Of a stretch of DNA of 64,000 nucleotides, positions 24,288 through 32,849 are shown one piece after another (positions within the stretch are counted from its first letter, which is position 1; each line of letters starts with the position of its first letter). The translations under genes and the position numbers were made by a program. The stretch is from Tissierella sp. GTDB taxonomy: Bacteria; Bacillota; Clostridia; Tissierellales; Tissierellaceae. The notes below the pieces were generated by a model. The model saw nothing but the letters and a program-made list of their open reading frames with translations. It did not search any database and was not told the DNA's origin. The stretch covers positions 1 through 64,000 of the forward strand of contig NZ_JARIEF010000082.1 of NCBI RefSeq assembly GCF_029266915.1, written 5' to 3'.

Positions 24288-25565
24288 CTACACATCTATA
24301 CTGTATCTTGATCTATTTATTAAATCTATATCAAATTTATGCTTAAAATTATCTATACTGATATCATATACATAATTGCTAAAGTCTCTTAATATCTCAA
24401 GATTGTTTTCTGAAGCTATGTTTCCTATTCTGTTTAATGTTTGAAGAAGCGAAACAACTACTGAGACATCTTCTTTTCCATAGTGGACAACCTGATAAAA
24501 TGTAAAGTATAGGTCTTCAGCAAAGTTAAAGTCTTCATATATTACAACTCCTTTAGAATCTTCTTCCCTTATAGCTGTATAATTTTCTTTTATTTCACTT
24601 AGCTTACCAAGTAAAACGCCTAATATATTAATGCAGTGGATAGCAGTATTAGGATCATTTATTCCTGGCGAAATAGCTCTAAGTGTTATATCTACTATTT
24701 TTTGAAGAGAGTATTTGTAGTCATTCATCGAAAGCCTTTCATTTCCAAAGGTCAGTTTATTCATTATATCTTCTTTTAAATCTTCATCTAGTTCTTCTTC
24801 ATTGTGATATAGAGTTCCTATGTTTTGATTTAAGGTAACAAAATCCCCAATATGAGAATGAATAATAAGCTTTGAATCAATATCTTTTATCTCGCTTAGG
24901 AGTGAATCCAAATTCATCAGCTGAAGATAACCATTTTGATTTGAATATACTTCCACCTTATTTTTATAAGCTTTTACTTTATATTCTTCCAAGGTTTCTT
25001 TTTCTTTTTTATATTTAAGTGAGTCTTCTATGATTTCATAGGACTCGTCATATACTCTTTTAATAAGTTTTGTAGCCTGTATAGAAGAGGATACCCTATA
25101 GATAAACCTTACAAAATACATTATAGAAAATATAGCATATAAAACTCCTATGGTCGCTGAAATTACTAGATATTCTGAAAAACTGTTTTTCATAAAAAAT
25201 AGAGTTACTATACAATAGATAAATCCTCCTACAAATACACCTAATACTTTCATAGAGATTTTATCTGTTAGAAAGTTGTTTACAACCCTAGGTGAAAAGT
25301 CTGATGAATACATGGTCAATACAACCATGATAGTTGAAAATGTAAATGTAGTTATAGTCAGCAGAGCGCCCGCTAATGTTCCAAGAATAACTTTTGCCAG
25401 ATCAACACTTGTTAAAAATATAGAAGGGATATTCTCCAGTATGGGAACAGTTCTTGTGTCTATAAGTATAGCTATGGCGCAAAGAATTATAGATATGACT
25501 ATATATTTAAGTAAATATAAAATTACCCTGTTGTTAGAATAGATTTTTTTAATCTTATCTGCCAT
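24288..25565 (-). CDS. DUF2254 family membrane protein
   Basis: The N-terminal third has four membrane segments with the family's AGALLTITTFTFSTIMVVLTMYSSDFSPR stretch around residues 65-90, and the rest is a soluble domain with a conserved AISPGINDPNTA motif near residue 305. Function is unknown for the family. The start lies within the last codons of the AIR-synthase-like gene (11-base overlap) with AAGGAGA nine bases upstream, so the two genes are translationally coupled. Confidence 0.85.
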   Translation of the reverse strand: MADKIKKIYSNNRVILYLLKYIVISIILCAIAILIDTRTVPILENIPSIFLTSVDLAKVILGTLAGALLTITTFTFSTIMVVLTMYSSDFSPRVVNNFLTDKISMKVLGVFVGGFIYCIVTLFFMKNSFSEYLVISATIGVLYAIFSIMYFVRFIYRVSSSIQATKLIKRVYDESYEIIEDSLKYKKEKETLEEYKVKAYKNKVEVYSNQNGYLQLMNLDSLLSEIKDIDSKLIIHSHIGDFVTLNQNIGTLYHNEEELDEDLKEDIMNKLTFGNERLSMNDYKYSLQKIVDITLRAISPGINDPNTAIHCINILGVLLGKLSEIKENYTAIREEDSKGVVIYEDFNFAEDLYFTFYQVVHYGKEDVSVVVSLLQTLNRIGNIASENNLEILRDFSNYVYDISIDNFKHKFDIDLINRSRYSIDV

Positions 25566-26574
25566 CTATATCTATCTCCTTTTTCAACTTAGCAATAGCT
25601 GAGTATAACTCATCTGCCTGCGGAGGTTCAATTTCTTCTAATCTTTCGCCCCTTTCTATATAGACCCCTTTGTCTGTTACTTCTCCTATTATAGATGCAG
25701 AAATATCCATAGCTTCCAACTTTTCTATCATCTCTTTTATAATTCTTTCATCTCCAATAACCAGCATACTGCCGCTTGAAATAAGTCTCATGGGATTTAT
25801 TCCCAAGATGCTGCACATGGTTTTAGTTGTATCAGTTATAGGAATTGATTTTTCATATATCTGTATTCCCATTTTTATTGCCTTATGAGCTTCCCAAACA
25901 GCTCCTAGAATTCCTCCTTCTGTTATATCATGCATATAGTTTACATGTAGGAGTCCTCCAAGCCTTCCCTCTTCTTTTACAGAAATCTTCTCTCCATAAC
26001 CCTTTCCTTCTTCTATCATCTTAGAATCCATTTTATCTTTAAAAAAGCTTTCATAGTCATTTAGCAGAATTGAAGTTCCTTCTATTCCTATGGATTTAGT
26101 GACCATTACCTTGTCTCCATTTTTAATCTCATGAATTTTAAGTATATCCTTCTTTTTAACCTTACCGATTACAGTTGTGGAAACCACTACTTTATTTACA
26201 GCATCTGTTATTTCAGTATGTCCTCCCATTATTTCTACGTTTAATCTTTCTGCAGTTTCGCCGGCATCTTTCATTATCTGCTCTATATCTTCATAGCTGG
26301 TTCCCTTTGGAGCTAAGATGGTCATAAGTACTCCTATAGCCTCCCCTCCGCTGGTAGATATATCATTGACTGATATCTCTAGGGCAAGCCTTCCTATGTC
26401 CCCTGCAGCGCCTGTGATAGGGTCTGTAGAAAGTACAGCTACCTCTTCACCAAAGTCGACCAAGGCATTATCTTCTCCAACACTTGCACCCGTTAATATA
26501 TCATCTCTAGTATGCTTTATATATTTAAATACTTTTTCCTCTAATAAATCATTTGGTAGTTTTCCAGTAATCAA
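25555..26574 (-). CDS. AIR synthase-related protein (PurM/HypE-like fold)
   Basis: ATP-binding PurM-superfamily protein: acidic nucleotide motif LSTDPITG, then ISVNDISTSGGEAIGV, GGHTEITDAV and DITEGGILGAVWEAH. The pattern is nearest to HypE/ThiL-like proteins of unknown function. It lacks the N-terminal Cys/Sec-Gly motif of SelD and the C-terminal cysteine of true HypE, so neither name is applied. The track ATG (26580) is only two bases from AAGGAG; the TTG at 26574 has eight bases and gives MITGKLPNDLLEE, the usual family start. Overlaps the DUF2254 gene. Confidence 0.75.
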   Translation of the reverse strand: MITGKLPNDLLEEKVFKYIKHTRDDILTGASVGEDNALVDFGEEVAVLSTDPITGAAGDIGRLALEISVNDISTSGGEAIGVLMTILAPKGTSYEDIEQIMKDAGETAERLNVEIMGGHTEITDAVNKVVVSTTVIGKVKKKDILKIHEIKNGDKVMVTKSIGIEGTSILLNDYESFFKDKMDSKMIEEGKGYGEKISVKEEGRLGGLLHVNYMHDITEGGILGAVWEAHKAIKMGIQIYEKSIPITDTTKTMCSILGINPMRLISSGSMLVIGDERIIKEMIEKLEAMDISASIIGEVTDKGVYIERGERLEEIEPPQADELYSAIAKLKKEIDIDGR

Positions 26575-26665
26575 ATCCATCTCTCCTTAATCAATCATAA
26601 ATTTATTTTATCTATATTTAAACTTTTCTTTTAATTATCTCTATTGTAGCATTTATAACTATATT

Positions 26666-26690
26666 TTACCCCTTTTTGCCTCTCATACAC
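26666..26690 (-). promoter_or_regulatory. Possible sigma-B-like promoter of the AIR-synthase-like gene
   Basis: Minus strand GTGTAT (26690-26685), 13 bases, GGGTAA (26671-26666). The -35 differs from GTTTAT by one base. Confidence 0.35.
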
Positions 26691-26727
26691 AAGACTAGAT
26701 TTTAGTAAAGCTTTTTTACGAATTAGA

Positions 26728-26756
26728 ATAGCTCCTTTAATCTATAAAAGAGCTAT
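26728..26756 (-). terminator. Possible terminator of the membrane phosphoesterase gene
   Basis: ATAGCTC and GAGCTAT form a 7-bp stem with a 15-base loop ten bases after the stop codon; the T-tail is poor. Confidence 0.4.
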
Positions 26757-26765
26757 CGACTGGGT

Positions 26766-27617
26766 CTATTTTTCACTTTTTAAAGTTACTTCTACTATTT
26801 CAGGCCTGTTAAATATCCTAACAGGTATTATACTATTTCCCAGTCCCCTGCTTACTATCAAAGTTGAACTCTTTATATTGTGGCTTCCGCTTGTATACTC
26901 TGGAAACAAACCCTGATCCGGTGCAACTAATCCCCCCAGAAATGGGATTCTAAACTGCCCGCCGTGAGCATGTCCTGCAAAGGCCAAATCTATATCATTT
27001 TGAGCATATAGAGAAAACAGCTCTGGTCTATGAGAAAGCAGAATCTGAAAGTTATCGCTCTGAGATAAACTCTCTAGTGATTTTTCAAGACTCGATAAGT
27101 TGCTTCCATCTAAATAGTTTGAAGTCAAAAACGCCGGATCTTTTAATCCTAGTATCTCTATAGTTGAATTATCTATGCTTATATCTCTTTTTTCGTCATC
27201 TAAAACTATGACACCCGATTTTACTAGTTTCTCCTTAATAGTTTCATATTGTCCTGACCATGCTTCGTGATTGCCTGAAACATAATATACTGGAGCAATA
27301 TCTACTGCTCCATCTATAAAAATCATAGCTTTTTCAAGATCATATCTTCGTCTATCTATTAGGTCGCCAGTTATAACTATTATCTGCGGCTTAGCTGATA
27401 TTATTTTTTGTAAAATCTTTTCTTGGCCCTTTCCAAACATCTTATTGTGAAGATCTGATATATGTACTATTTTAAAGTTATCAAATTTCTTTGATATTTT
27501 CTCGTTTTTATATACCACACTCGTAGTAACTAGATCATTGTTTTGCCAAATAAAAAACATAGCAAAGCCTATCATTATCATCAATGTTACAACTAGCTTA
27601 TTTTTAAAAAAATTCAT
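26766..27617 (-). CDS. Membrane-anchored metallophosphoesterase (YkuE/YaeI type)
   Basis: One N-terminal membrane segment (residues 8-27) anchors a calcineurin-like domain facing outward. Motifs: VHISDLHN, TGDLIDRRR, SGNHEAW, ILLSHRPE and AGHAHGGQFRIP with the QGLFPEY tail, which is typical of YkuE-like enzymes that act at the cell wall or on lipid-linked phosphates. Length 283. Single gene; start preceded by AGAGGA. Confidence 0.88.
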   Translation of the reverse strand: MNFFKNKLVVTLMIMIGFAMFFIWQNNDLVTTSVVYKNEKISKKFDNFKIVHISDLHNKMFGKGQEKILQKIISAKPQIIVITGDLIDRRRYDLEKAMIFIDGAVDIAPVYYVSGNHEAWSGQYETIKEKLVKSGVIVLDDEKRDISIDNSTIEILGLKDPAFLTSNYLDGSNLSSLEKSLESLSQSDNFQILLSHRPELFSLYAQNDIDLAFAGHAHGGQFRIPFLGGLVAPDQGLFPEYTSGSHNIKSSTLIVSRGLGNSIIPVRIFNRPEIVEVTLKSEK

Positions 27618-27802
27618 AAATCCTCTTCCTTTTTTTGTATTTTCTATTATTATAGCATGAATGTATGCAATATTATAGATGCTTATCTACTGTAGGAAAA
27701 CTCTAAGGGCTAGAAATTATAAAATATTTACCTAATATAGGGTCAATTAAAAGTTTAAATATGATAAACTCTAAGGTAGAATAGTATTAAGGAGGGTGAA
27801 TC

Positions 27803-28246
27803 ATGAAAATATTTATCGATGCAGATGGATGTCCTGTAGTTGCTATAGCTATAGAACTTGCAAAAGAGTTCAACTTGGAAATAATAATAGTTAAAAATTT
27901 TGCCCATAAAATTACTGATTCTTATGCTGAGGTTGTTTCAGTTGATATAGAAAACGACAGCGCAGATTTTTACATAGTAAACCATCTCACTCAAGGAGAT
28001 CTTGTAGTTACTCAAGACTATGGACTAGCTGCTCTTGTTCTAGCTAAAGGAGCTTACCCCATCAATCAAAACGGTCTTATCTATACAGGTGATAATATAG
28101 ATGGAATGCTTAACACCCGTCACGTTCACCAGCAGCTTAGAAGGGCCGGAAAACATCATAGCAATGCTAAAAAAAGAATAAAAGAAAATGATGACAAGTT
28201 TAGATTTAATTTTAAAAGATATATAGAAGAGAAAATACAGCTATAA
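27803..28246 (+). CDS. YaiI/YqxD family protein (UPF0178)
   Basis: The family core is plain: MKIFIDADGCPV at the start with a PIN-like acidic site, then GDLVVTQDYGLA and HVHQQLRRAGK. The basic C-terminal tail KKRIKENDDKFR matches relatives. A nuclease-like role is suggested by the fold but not established. ATG with AAGGAGG; ends in a strong bidirectional terminator shared with the sugar permease gene. Confidence 0.88.
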   Translation: MKIFIDADGCPVVAIAIELAKEFNLEIIIVKNFAHKITDSYAEVVSVDIENDSADFYIVNHLTQGDLVVTQDYGLAALVLAKGAYPINQNGLIYTGDNIDGMLNTRHVHQQLRRAGKHHSNAKKRIKENDDKFRFNFKRYIEEKIQL

Positions 28247-28287
28247 AATATGCACCATGAAGAATCAAATCTTCATGGTGCATATTT
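28246..28287. terminator. Bidirectional terminator between yaiI-like gene and rbsC
   Basis: AAATATGCACCATGAAGA and TCTTCATGGTGCATATTT pair over 18 bp with a 6-base loop, with A-rich and T-rich flanks. Confidence 0.9.
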
Positions 28288-28311
28288 TTATCTTTAATCT
28301 TTTTTTCTTTT

Positions 28312-29244
28312 TTACTTTTTTGAAATATTGTCTATTCCAACTGCTGCTAGAAGAACAAGTCCCTTTACTACTGTTTGGAAATATGTATCTACACCAAGCA
28401 GTGTCATACCATTAGAAAGTATGGCTATAATCAATAATCCAATCACTACACCCTGAAGTTTTCCCTCTCCTCCATTTACGCTTACGCCTCCCAGTACTAC
28501 TGCCGTTACAACATCAAATTCAAGACCTACTCCTATACTAGGTAGGGCACTGCCTACTCTTGAAAGCATAACAACTGATGCAAGTGAAGCCAATAAACCT
28601 GAAACCATGTAGACCATATACTTCATCTTTACAACGTCTACTCCAGAGAGAACTGATGCTTTCTCATTTGCTCCTATTCCATATAAGTATCTTCCAAACC
28701 TTGTATTGTTAAGCAGAAAAAAACCAAATCCATATACAAGCACTAATATTATTATTGGAACAGGTACCTTAAATACATAACCTTGTCCTATCCATGAAAA
28801 ATTATCAGGAAAACCAAATATCCCTACTCCCTTAGTAACTATAAAAGCAATACCGCTATAGATTGTCATAGTTCCCAGAGTTGATATAAGGGGAGAGATA
28901 TTTAATTTATTTATTAAAAAGCCATTAAATAAACCCAAAATCATACCAGAAATAAGTGTTATCAATATAGCTAAAGGGATGCACACTCCTGCTACCATAA
29001 GTTTTGCTAAAACAACTGAGGTAAGACTTAAGATTGAACCAACCGATAGATCTATTCCTCCTGTAAGAATTACCATAGTCATACTTACAGTTACAATACC
29101 AACTACAGCCACCTGTCTTAAAACCTTAGTTAAGTTATCCAAAGTTAAAAAGTAGGGACTGCTTAGAGATAAGCCAATAAACAAAACTACTAAAAATATT
29201 AATATTCCATAAGTAAAAATTCCACTTCTCTTAATTTTATCCAT
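28312..29244 (-). CDS. rbsC: Ribose-type sugar ABC transporter permease
   Basis: A 310-residue permease of the RbsC/BPD_transp_2 family with eight to ten membrane segments; LTGGIDLSVGSI near residue 60 and the C-terminal VLGGVSVNGGEG are family marks. It overlaps the ATPase gene by eight bases and has AGGAGC inside it. No ribokinase or pyranase gene adjoins, so the sugar is uncertain. Confidence 0.9.
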   Translation of the reverse strand: MDKIKRSGIFTYGILIFLVVLFIGLSLSSPYFLTLDNLTKVLRQVAVVGIVTVSMTMVILTGGIDLSVGSILSLTSVVLAKLMVAGVCIPLAILITLISGMILGLFNGFLINKLNISPLISTLGTMTIYSGIAFIVTKGVGIFGFPDNFSWIGQGYVFKVPVPIIILVLVYGFGFFLLNNTRFGRYLYGIGANEKASVLSGVDVVKMKYMVYMVSGLLASLASVVMLSRVGSALPSIGVGLEFDVVTAVVLGGVSVNGGEGKLQGVVIGLLIIAILSNGMTLLGVDTYFQTVVKGLVLLAAVGIDNISKK

Positions 29245-30745
29245 AACTCTGCTCCTTTAATAGACTCGCTGAATCTATAAAAATCTTTTCCGCAGTTATC
29301 TCGGAAGGTTTATATTCTGAAACTATCTGCCCATTACTCATAACTAATATTCTATCAGATATACTAATTACCTCTTCCATCTCTGAAGAAATCATTATAA
29401 TAGACTTTCCCTGTCTTGTTAAATCTCTTAGTAGAGCGTATATCTCTTCTTTAGCACCAACATCTATTCCTCTAGTAGGTTCATCAAAGATAAATATAGA
29501 AGCATCTGAAAGAAGCCATTTTGCTATTACTACTTTTTGCTGATTTCCTCCGCTTAAGTTCAGTACCTTTTCATCGATGGAAGAATATTTTACTTGAAGT
29601 TTTTCTAGAATATCCTCTACTAACTTCTTTTCTCTTTTCTTATCAATAATTCCCATTTTACTTATATTTTCAAGTGAGGAATAGGTTACATTATCTAAGA
29701 CAGATCTGTCTAACAAAAGCCCTAAAGACTTTCTATCTTCTGTTACAAATGCTATCTTTTTATCTATAGCATCTTTTGGAGATTTTATATTTTCTAGACT
29801 GCCATTAATCAAAAGCTCTCCTGAGACAATCTTATCCACCCCAAATATAGCTTCTGCAAGTTCTGTTCTTCCTGAACCTATAAGACCTGCTATTCCAAGT
29901 ATTTCACCTTTTTTTAAGTTGAAATTTATGTTCTTTATCTTTTGAGTGCTTACATTCTTAAATTCTAAAACATTCTCATCTGAGCTTCCTCTACTTGGAT
30001 TTTTTTGATCCAAATTAAGCTCCCGACCAACCATTGTCTTTATTAACTCTTCTTCATTAAAGTCATTTGTTCTTCTAGTTTCAATTACCCTGCCGTCTCT
30101 TAAAACAGTAATATAGTCTGATATTTTCAATACTTCGTCAAGTCTGTGAGATATATATATTATAGTTACCCCTTTGCCCTTCAAATCATCTATTATCCTA
30201 AACAAGTTTTTTATCTCATTTTCAGTTATAGATGCGGTAGGTTCATCTAATATTAGTACTTCTACATTTCTTACAAGTGCTTTTGATATCTCTACAAGCT
30301 GCTGGTTGCCTATACCCAAGTCTCTTATCTTAGTTTCAGGAGATGAGTTAAGGCCCACTTCTTTTAGCAGTTCAGCTGTCTTTTTATACATATATTTTTT
30401 ATCCAAAAACACCCCATTAACCCTCTCATTTCCATAAAAGACATTCTCTGCAATGGAAAGCGTGGGAATCATATTTAATTCCTGATATACAGGTATTATA
30501 CCTAAGTTTAAACTTTCTATTGGAGAGTTTTTCTCCATAGACTTTCCTCTATAATAAATTTCACCTGATGTTTTATCTACTGCACCGGTGATCATCTTTA
30601 TCATGGTAGATTTACCTGCTCCATTCTCTCCGACAAGTGCATGAATTTTTCCTTTTTCAAATTCTATATCTGCTCCGTCTAAGGCTATAACTCCAGGATA
30701 TTCTTTGGTAAGATTTTCTAATTTTAAAATGGTCTCTTTCTTCAT
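29237..30745 (-). CDS. rbsA: Ribose-type sugar ABC transporter ATPase, two ABC domains
   Basis: Two fused nucleotide-binding domains: the first with Walker A GENGAGKST and signature LGIGNQQL, Walker B LILDEPTA; the second with degenerate Walker A GLIGSGRTE, signature NLSGGNQQK and FIFDEPTRGID, as in RbsA/MglA. The track start at 30784 lies inside the upstream terminator stem; GTGAGGAAG points to ATG 30745 (or 30751), giving MKKETILKLENLTKEYPGV. It sits between rbsB and rbsC. Confidence 0.9.
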   Translation of the reverse strand: MKKETILKLENLTKEYPGVIALDGADIEFEKGKIHALVGENGAGKSTMIKMITGAVDKTSGEIYYRGKSMEKNSPIESLNLGIIPVYQELNMIPTLSIAENVFYGNERVNGVFLDKKYMYKKTAELLKEVGLNSSPETKIRDLGIGNQQLVEISKALVRNVEVLILDEPTASITENEIKNLFRIIDDLKGKGVTIIYISHRLDEVLKISDYITVLRDGRVIETRRTNDFNEEELIKTMVGRELNLDQKNPSRGSSDENVLEFKNVSTQKIKNINFNLKKGEILGIAGLIGSGRTELAEAIFGVDKIVSGELLINGSLENIKSPKDAIDKKIAFVTEDRKSLGLLLDRSVLDNVTYSSLENISKMGIIDKKREKKLVEDILEKLQVKYSSIDEKVLNLSGGNQQKVVIAKWLLSDASIFIFDEPTRGIDVGAKEEIYALLRDLTRQGKSIIMISSEMEEVISISDRILVMSNGQIVSEYKPSEITAEKIFIDSASLLKEQSYG

Positions 30746-30769
30746 TTCCATCTTCCTCACTTCTTTTAT

Positions 30770-30816
30770 AAAAAGATCCTCCATTTATAAGCTCACTATA
30801 TATGGAGGATCTTTTT
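30770..30816 (-). terminator. Hairpin between rbsB and rbsA (partial terminator)
   Basis: AAAAAGATCCTCCAT pairs perfectly with ATGGAGGATCTTTTT over 15 bp around a 17-base loop and is followed by TTTTTAT on the minus strand. It starts at the rbsB stop codon and ends 25 bases before the rbsA start, so it would lower rbsA-rbsC expression relative to rbsB and protect the rbsB mRNA end. Confidence 0.85.
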
Positions 30817-30817
30817 A

Positions 30818-31786
30818 TTATTTATTTAAAAACTCATCTACATTTTCAACCGTTACCTTGGTAACCGGGAATTCTATTAAGTCTTTTATAGGTCCATCTT
30901 CAACTACTTTTTTCGCAGTTTCCACTATAACCTTACCACTTTCAAAGGGAGCTATATCTATCGTTCCTCTATATATTCCACCTTCTTTAACTTTTAAAAG
31001 AGCTTCCTCTATAGCATCAAATCCTACTAAAACTATATCATCACCATCTTTACCAGCAGTCATCATAGCCTGGTAAGCTCCAAGAACCGCGTCATCATTT
31101 ATTCCTAAGATTACATTTAAATCAGGATTAGATTGTAAAAGTGTTTCTATAGTATTTAATCCAAGTTCTCTTGTATGTGCATCGGGTTCTGCAATTATTT
31201 CCGCATCAGGAGCAATTGAAAGAAGACCTTCTTTTTGCCCTTTTGTTCTCTCTAGTGCTGCCGGAATAGTACTAAAGTTAAGGATGGCCACATTTGCCTT
31301 GCCATTTAAATTATCCTTTATATATTGACCCGCAATCTCTCCAGCTTGAAAACCATTATCGTATTCTATAGATCCAATAAATGCATCCGGATCTCCTACT
31401 TCAGCATTTGCAGCTATAACTCTTATACCAGCTGCTTTAGCTTCTTGAATCATAGGATTTAGTGCAGTTGAATCATTTGCACTTAAGATTATTGCGTCCA
31501 CCTTTTGAGTTATTAAATCTTCCATAGCCTTTATTTGAGGCTCTACTTCGTTTTTTCCATCAATTACACTTAATTCTATATTTAATTCAGCTGCTTTTTC
31601 TTTCATTCCATCTATCAGCCTAACAAAGTATGGGTTTCCAAGGTCCATTGTAATATAACCCATCCTTAATTTTTCTCCGCCTCCTGTATCGTTTGGAGTT
31701 TCAACTGGATCTTTCCCCTCAGGTGTGCATGCTGCTAAAGTAAATGCCAATACTAGTATCATCATTGCTGTAATTATTTTTTTCAT
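30818..31786 (-). CDS. rbsB: Ribose-type sugar-binding lipoprotein
   Basis: Signal peptide with lipobox LAACT, then a type I periplasmic-binding domain (MGYITMDLGNPYFVRLIDGM, ILSANDSTALNPMIQEAKAAG, FIGSIEYDNGFQAG, ILGINDDAVLGAYQA). It captures a sugar for the RbsAC transporter. It begins 41 bases after the YdbC gene in the same direction, so it may be co-transcribed with it or have a promoter inside it. Confidence 0.9.
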   Translation of the reverse strand: MKKIITAMMILVLAFTLAACTPEGKDPVETPNDTGGGEKLRMGYITMDLGNPYFVRLIDGMKEKAAELNIELSVIDGKNEVEPQIKAMEDLITQKVDAIILSANDSTALNPMIQEAKAAGIRVIAANAEVGDPDAFIGSIEYDNGFQAGEIAGQYIKDNLNGKANVAILNFSTIPAALERTKGQKEGLLSIAPDAEIIAEPDAHTRELGLNTIETLLQSNPDLNVILGINDDAVLGAYQAMMTAGKDGDDIVLVGFDAIEEALLKVKEGGIYRGTIDIAPFESGKVIVETAKKVVEDGPIKDLIEFPVTKVTVENVDEFLNK

Positions 31787-31827
31787 ATTAAGTCTCCTAT
31801 CTAAAATTTTTATTTAATTTCTACTCC

Positions 31828-32049
31828 TTACACTCTATCCATATCATTTAAAGCTTCTTTTAGTTTTTCACATTCTTCATCAGTTAATGTTATACCTTTT
31901 CTCATCTTACCATCTTCATGGTTCCAATCTCGAAGATCAAATTTAGCAGGACGGTTATTCCAACTAACCTTGTTTAACTCTTTTGTCCAATCACCTTTCT
32001 CTGAAAGAACTGCTAGCTTTTCTACAATATCATATGTTATTTCAGCCAT
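31828..32049 (-). CDS. PC4/YdbC-family single-stranded-DNA-binding protein
   Basis: This 73-residue protein has the PC4-like beta-sheet pattern with WTKELNKVSWNNRPAKFDLRDW and KGITLTDEECEKL, as in Bacillus YdbC. The family binds single-stranded nucleic acids. Two promoters are suggested: a sigma-B-like one and a weak TATAAT further upstream (32119-32114) whose -35 area falls in the first LexA-like box. It is divergent from the YdjM-like gene. Confidence 0.85.
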   Translation of the reverse strand: MAEITYDIVEKLAVLSEKGDWTKELNKVSWNNRPAKFDLRDWNHEDGKMRKGITLTDEECEKLKEALNDMDRV

Positions 32050-32086
32050 TATTTACACTCCTCTTTTCTTTATTCAATACTACTTT

Positions 32087-32110
32087 ATACCCTTAGATTA
32101 CAATTTAAAG
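32087..32110 (-). promoter_or_regulatory. Sigma-B-like promoter of the PC4/YdbC gene
   Basis: Minus strand CTTTAA (32110-32105), 12 bases, GGGTAT (32092-32087), about 38 bases before the start codon. Confidence 0.5.
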
Positions 32111-32139
32111 CATATTATATAACTTTTCCAACTTAAAAT

Positions 32140-32151
32140 GAATGTATGTTC
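32140..32151. promoter_or_regulatory. LexA-like box 1
   Basis: GAATGTATGTTC differs from the Firmicute LexA core GAAC-N4-GTTC by one base. It is centred 24 bp from a second such box and lies where the -35 of a minus-strand TATAAT (32119-32114) would be. Confidence 0.55.
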
Positions 32152-32161
32152 AAAACATGTC

Positions 32162-32190
32162 TTGAATATACGTTCTAAAAGCGATATAAT
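32162..32190 (+). promoter_or_regulatory. Sigma-A promoter of the YdjM-like gene, overlapped by LexA-like box
   Basis: TTGAAT (32162-32167), 17 bases, TATAAT (32185-32190). The second LexA-like box covers the end of the -35 and the start of the spacer. Confidence 0.65.
32164..32175. promoter_or_regulatory. LexA-like box 2
   Basis: GAATATACGTTC, one base off GAAC-N4-GTTC, positioned over the -35/spacer of the plus-strand promoter, where LexA binding would block transcription. Confidence 0.6.
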
Positions 32191-32234
32191 GTAATTCATG
32201 CACATTGCTAAATTTAAATGATTGAGGTGAAACT

Positions 32235-32819
32235 ATGACAGGAAAAACTCATATAGCTATAGGTGTTGCGGCAGGTCTTACTATGGCCTATGGTAAGCCT
32301 GTAAATGATCAACTTATAATTATAGCTGCTTCTACACTTGGTTCTTTAATACCTGACCTAGATCATCCAAAGTCAAAATTAAATCAAAAATTGTTGTTTT
32401 TAAAAAACGAACTCTATCGTATAATGTTTTTCATATCTATAGCTGCCTTATTCCTATATATGTATTTACAATATAAGAATAGTATCTTTGCCTTATTATC
32501 TATTATATTCTTGTTTATAGGCACATCTACCCACAGAGGATTTACTCATAGTATTATGGGGTTTTTAATATTTACCTACGTACTAAGAACGATCACCCTC
32601 CAATATGGAATAAACTATCTTTATGAAAGTATAAGCCTAGGATACTTGCTTCATCTGTTAGCAGACTTCTTAACTCCAAGAGGAATAAAATTATTTTATC
32701 CTTTGAATGTAAATATAGCATCGCCTATAATTATAAATCCAAATAGCGGAATAGACAGTGTAATCTTTACACTTGCAAGTATATATTCTCTGCTCCTTCT
32801 CTTTAGATTTATCTTATAA
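32235..32819 (+). CDS. YdjM/YvsG-like membrane-bound metal-dependent hydrolase (DUF457)
   Basis: Multi-pass membrane protein of 194 residues with the conserved metal-type motifs THIAIG at the N-terminus, LGSLIPDLDHP near 36-46 and THRGFTHS near 98-105, followed by LHLLADFLTPRG. E. coli YdjM is a LexA-regulated membrane protein of unknown biochemical role; here too two LexA-like boxes sit in front of the gene. GAGGTG precedes the ATG. Confidence 0.85.
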   Translation: MTGKTHIAIGVAAGLTMAYGKPVNDQLIIIAASTLGSLIPDLDHPKSKLNQKLLFLKNELYRIMFFISIAALFLYMYLQYKNSIFALLSIIFLFIGTSTHRGFTHSIMGFLIFTYVLRTITLQYGINYLYESISLGYLLHLLADFLTPRGIKLFYPLNVNIASPIIINPNSGIDSVIFTLASIYSLLLLFRFIL

Positions 32820-32845
32820 AGGCCTTTGAATTTAGAGGCCTCTTT
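32818..32845. terminator. Probable terminator between ydjM-like and kinase genes
   Basis: AAAGGCCT and AGGCCTCTTT can pair around an AT-rich loop between the two convergent genes. The stem is short and imperfect. Confidence 0.5.
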
Positions 32846-32849
32846 AAGA

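Noticed and set aside
25555-26574. SelD (selenophosphate synthetase) or HypE
   Set aside because: Lacks the N-terminal Cys/Sec-Gly motif of SelD and the C-terminal cysteine of HypE; only the PurM-like fold is supported.
30746-30784. N-terminal extension of rbsA in the ORF track
   Set aside because: The extra codons lie in and just after the terminator hairpin; GTGAGGAAG indicates a start at 30745 or 30751.
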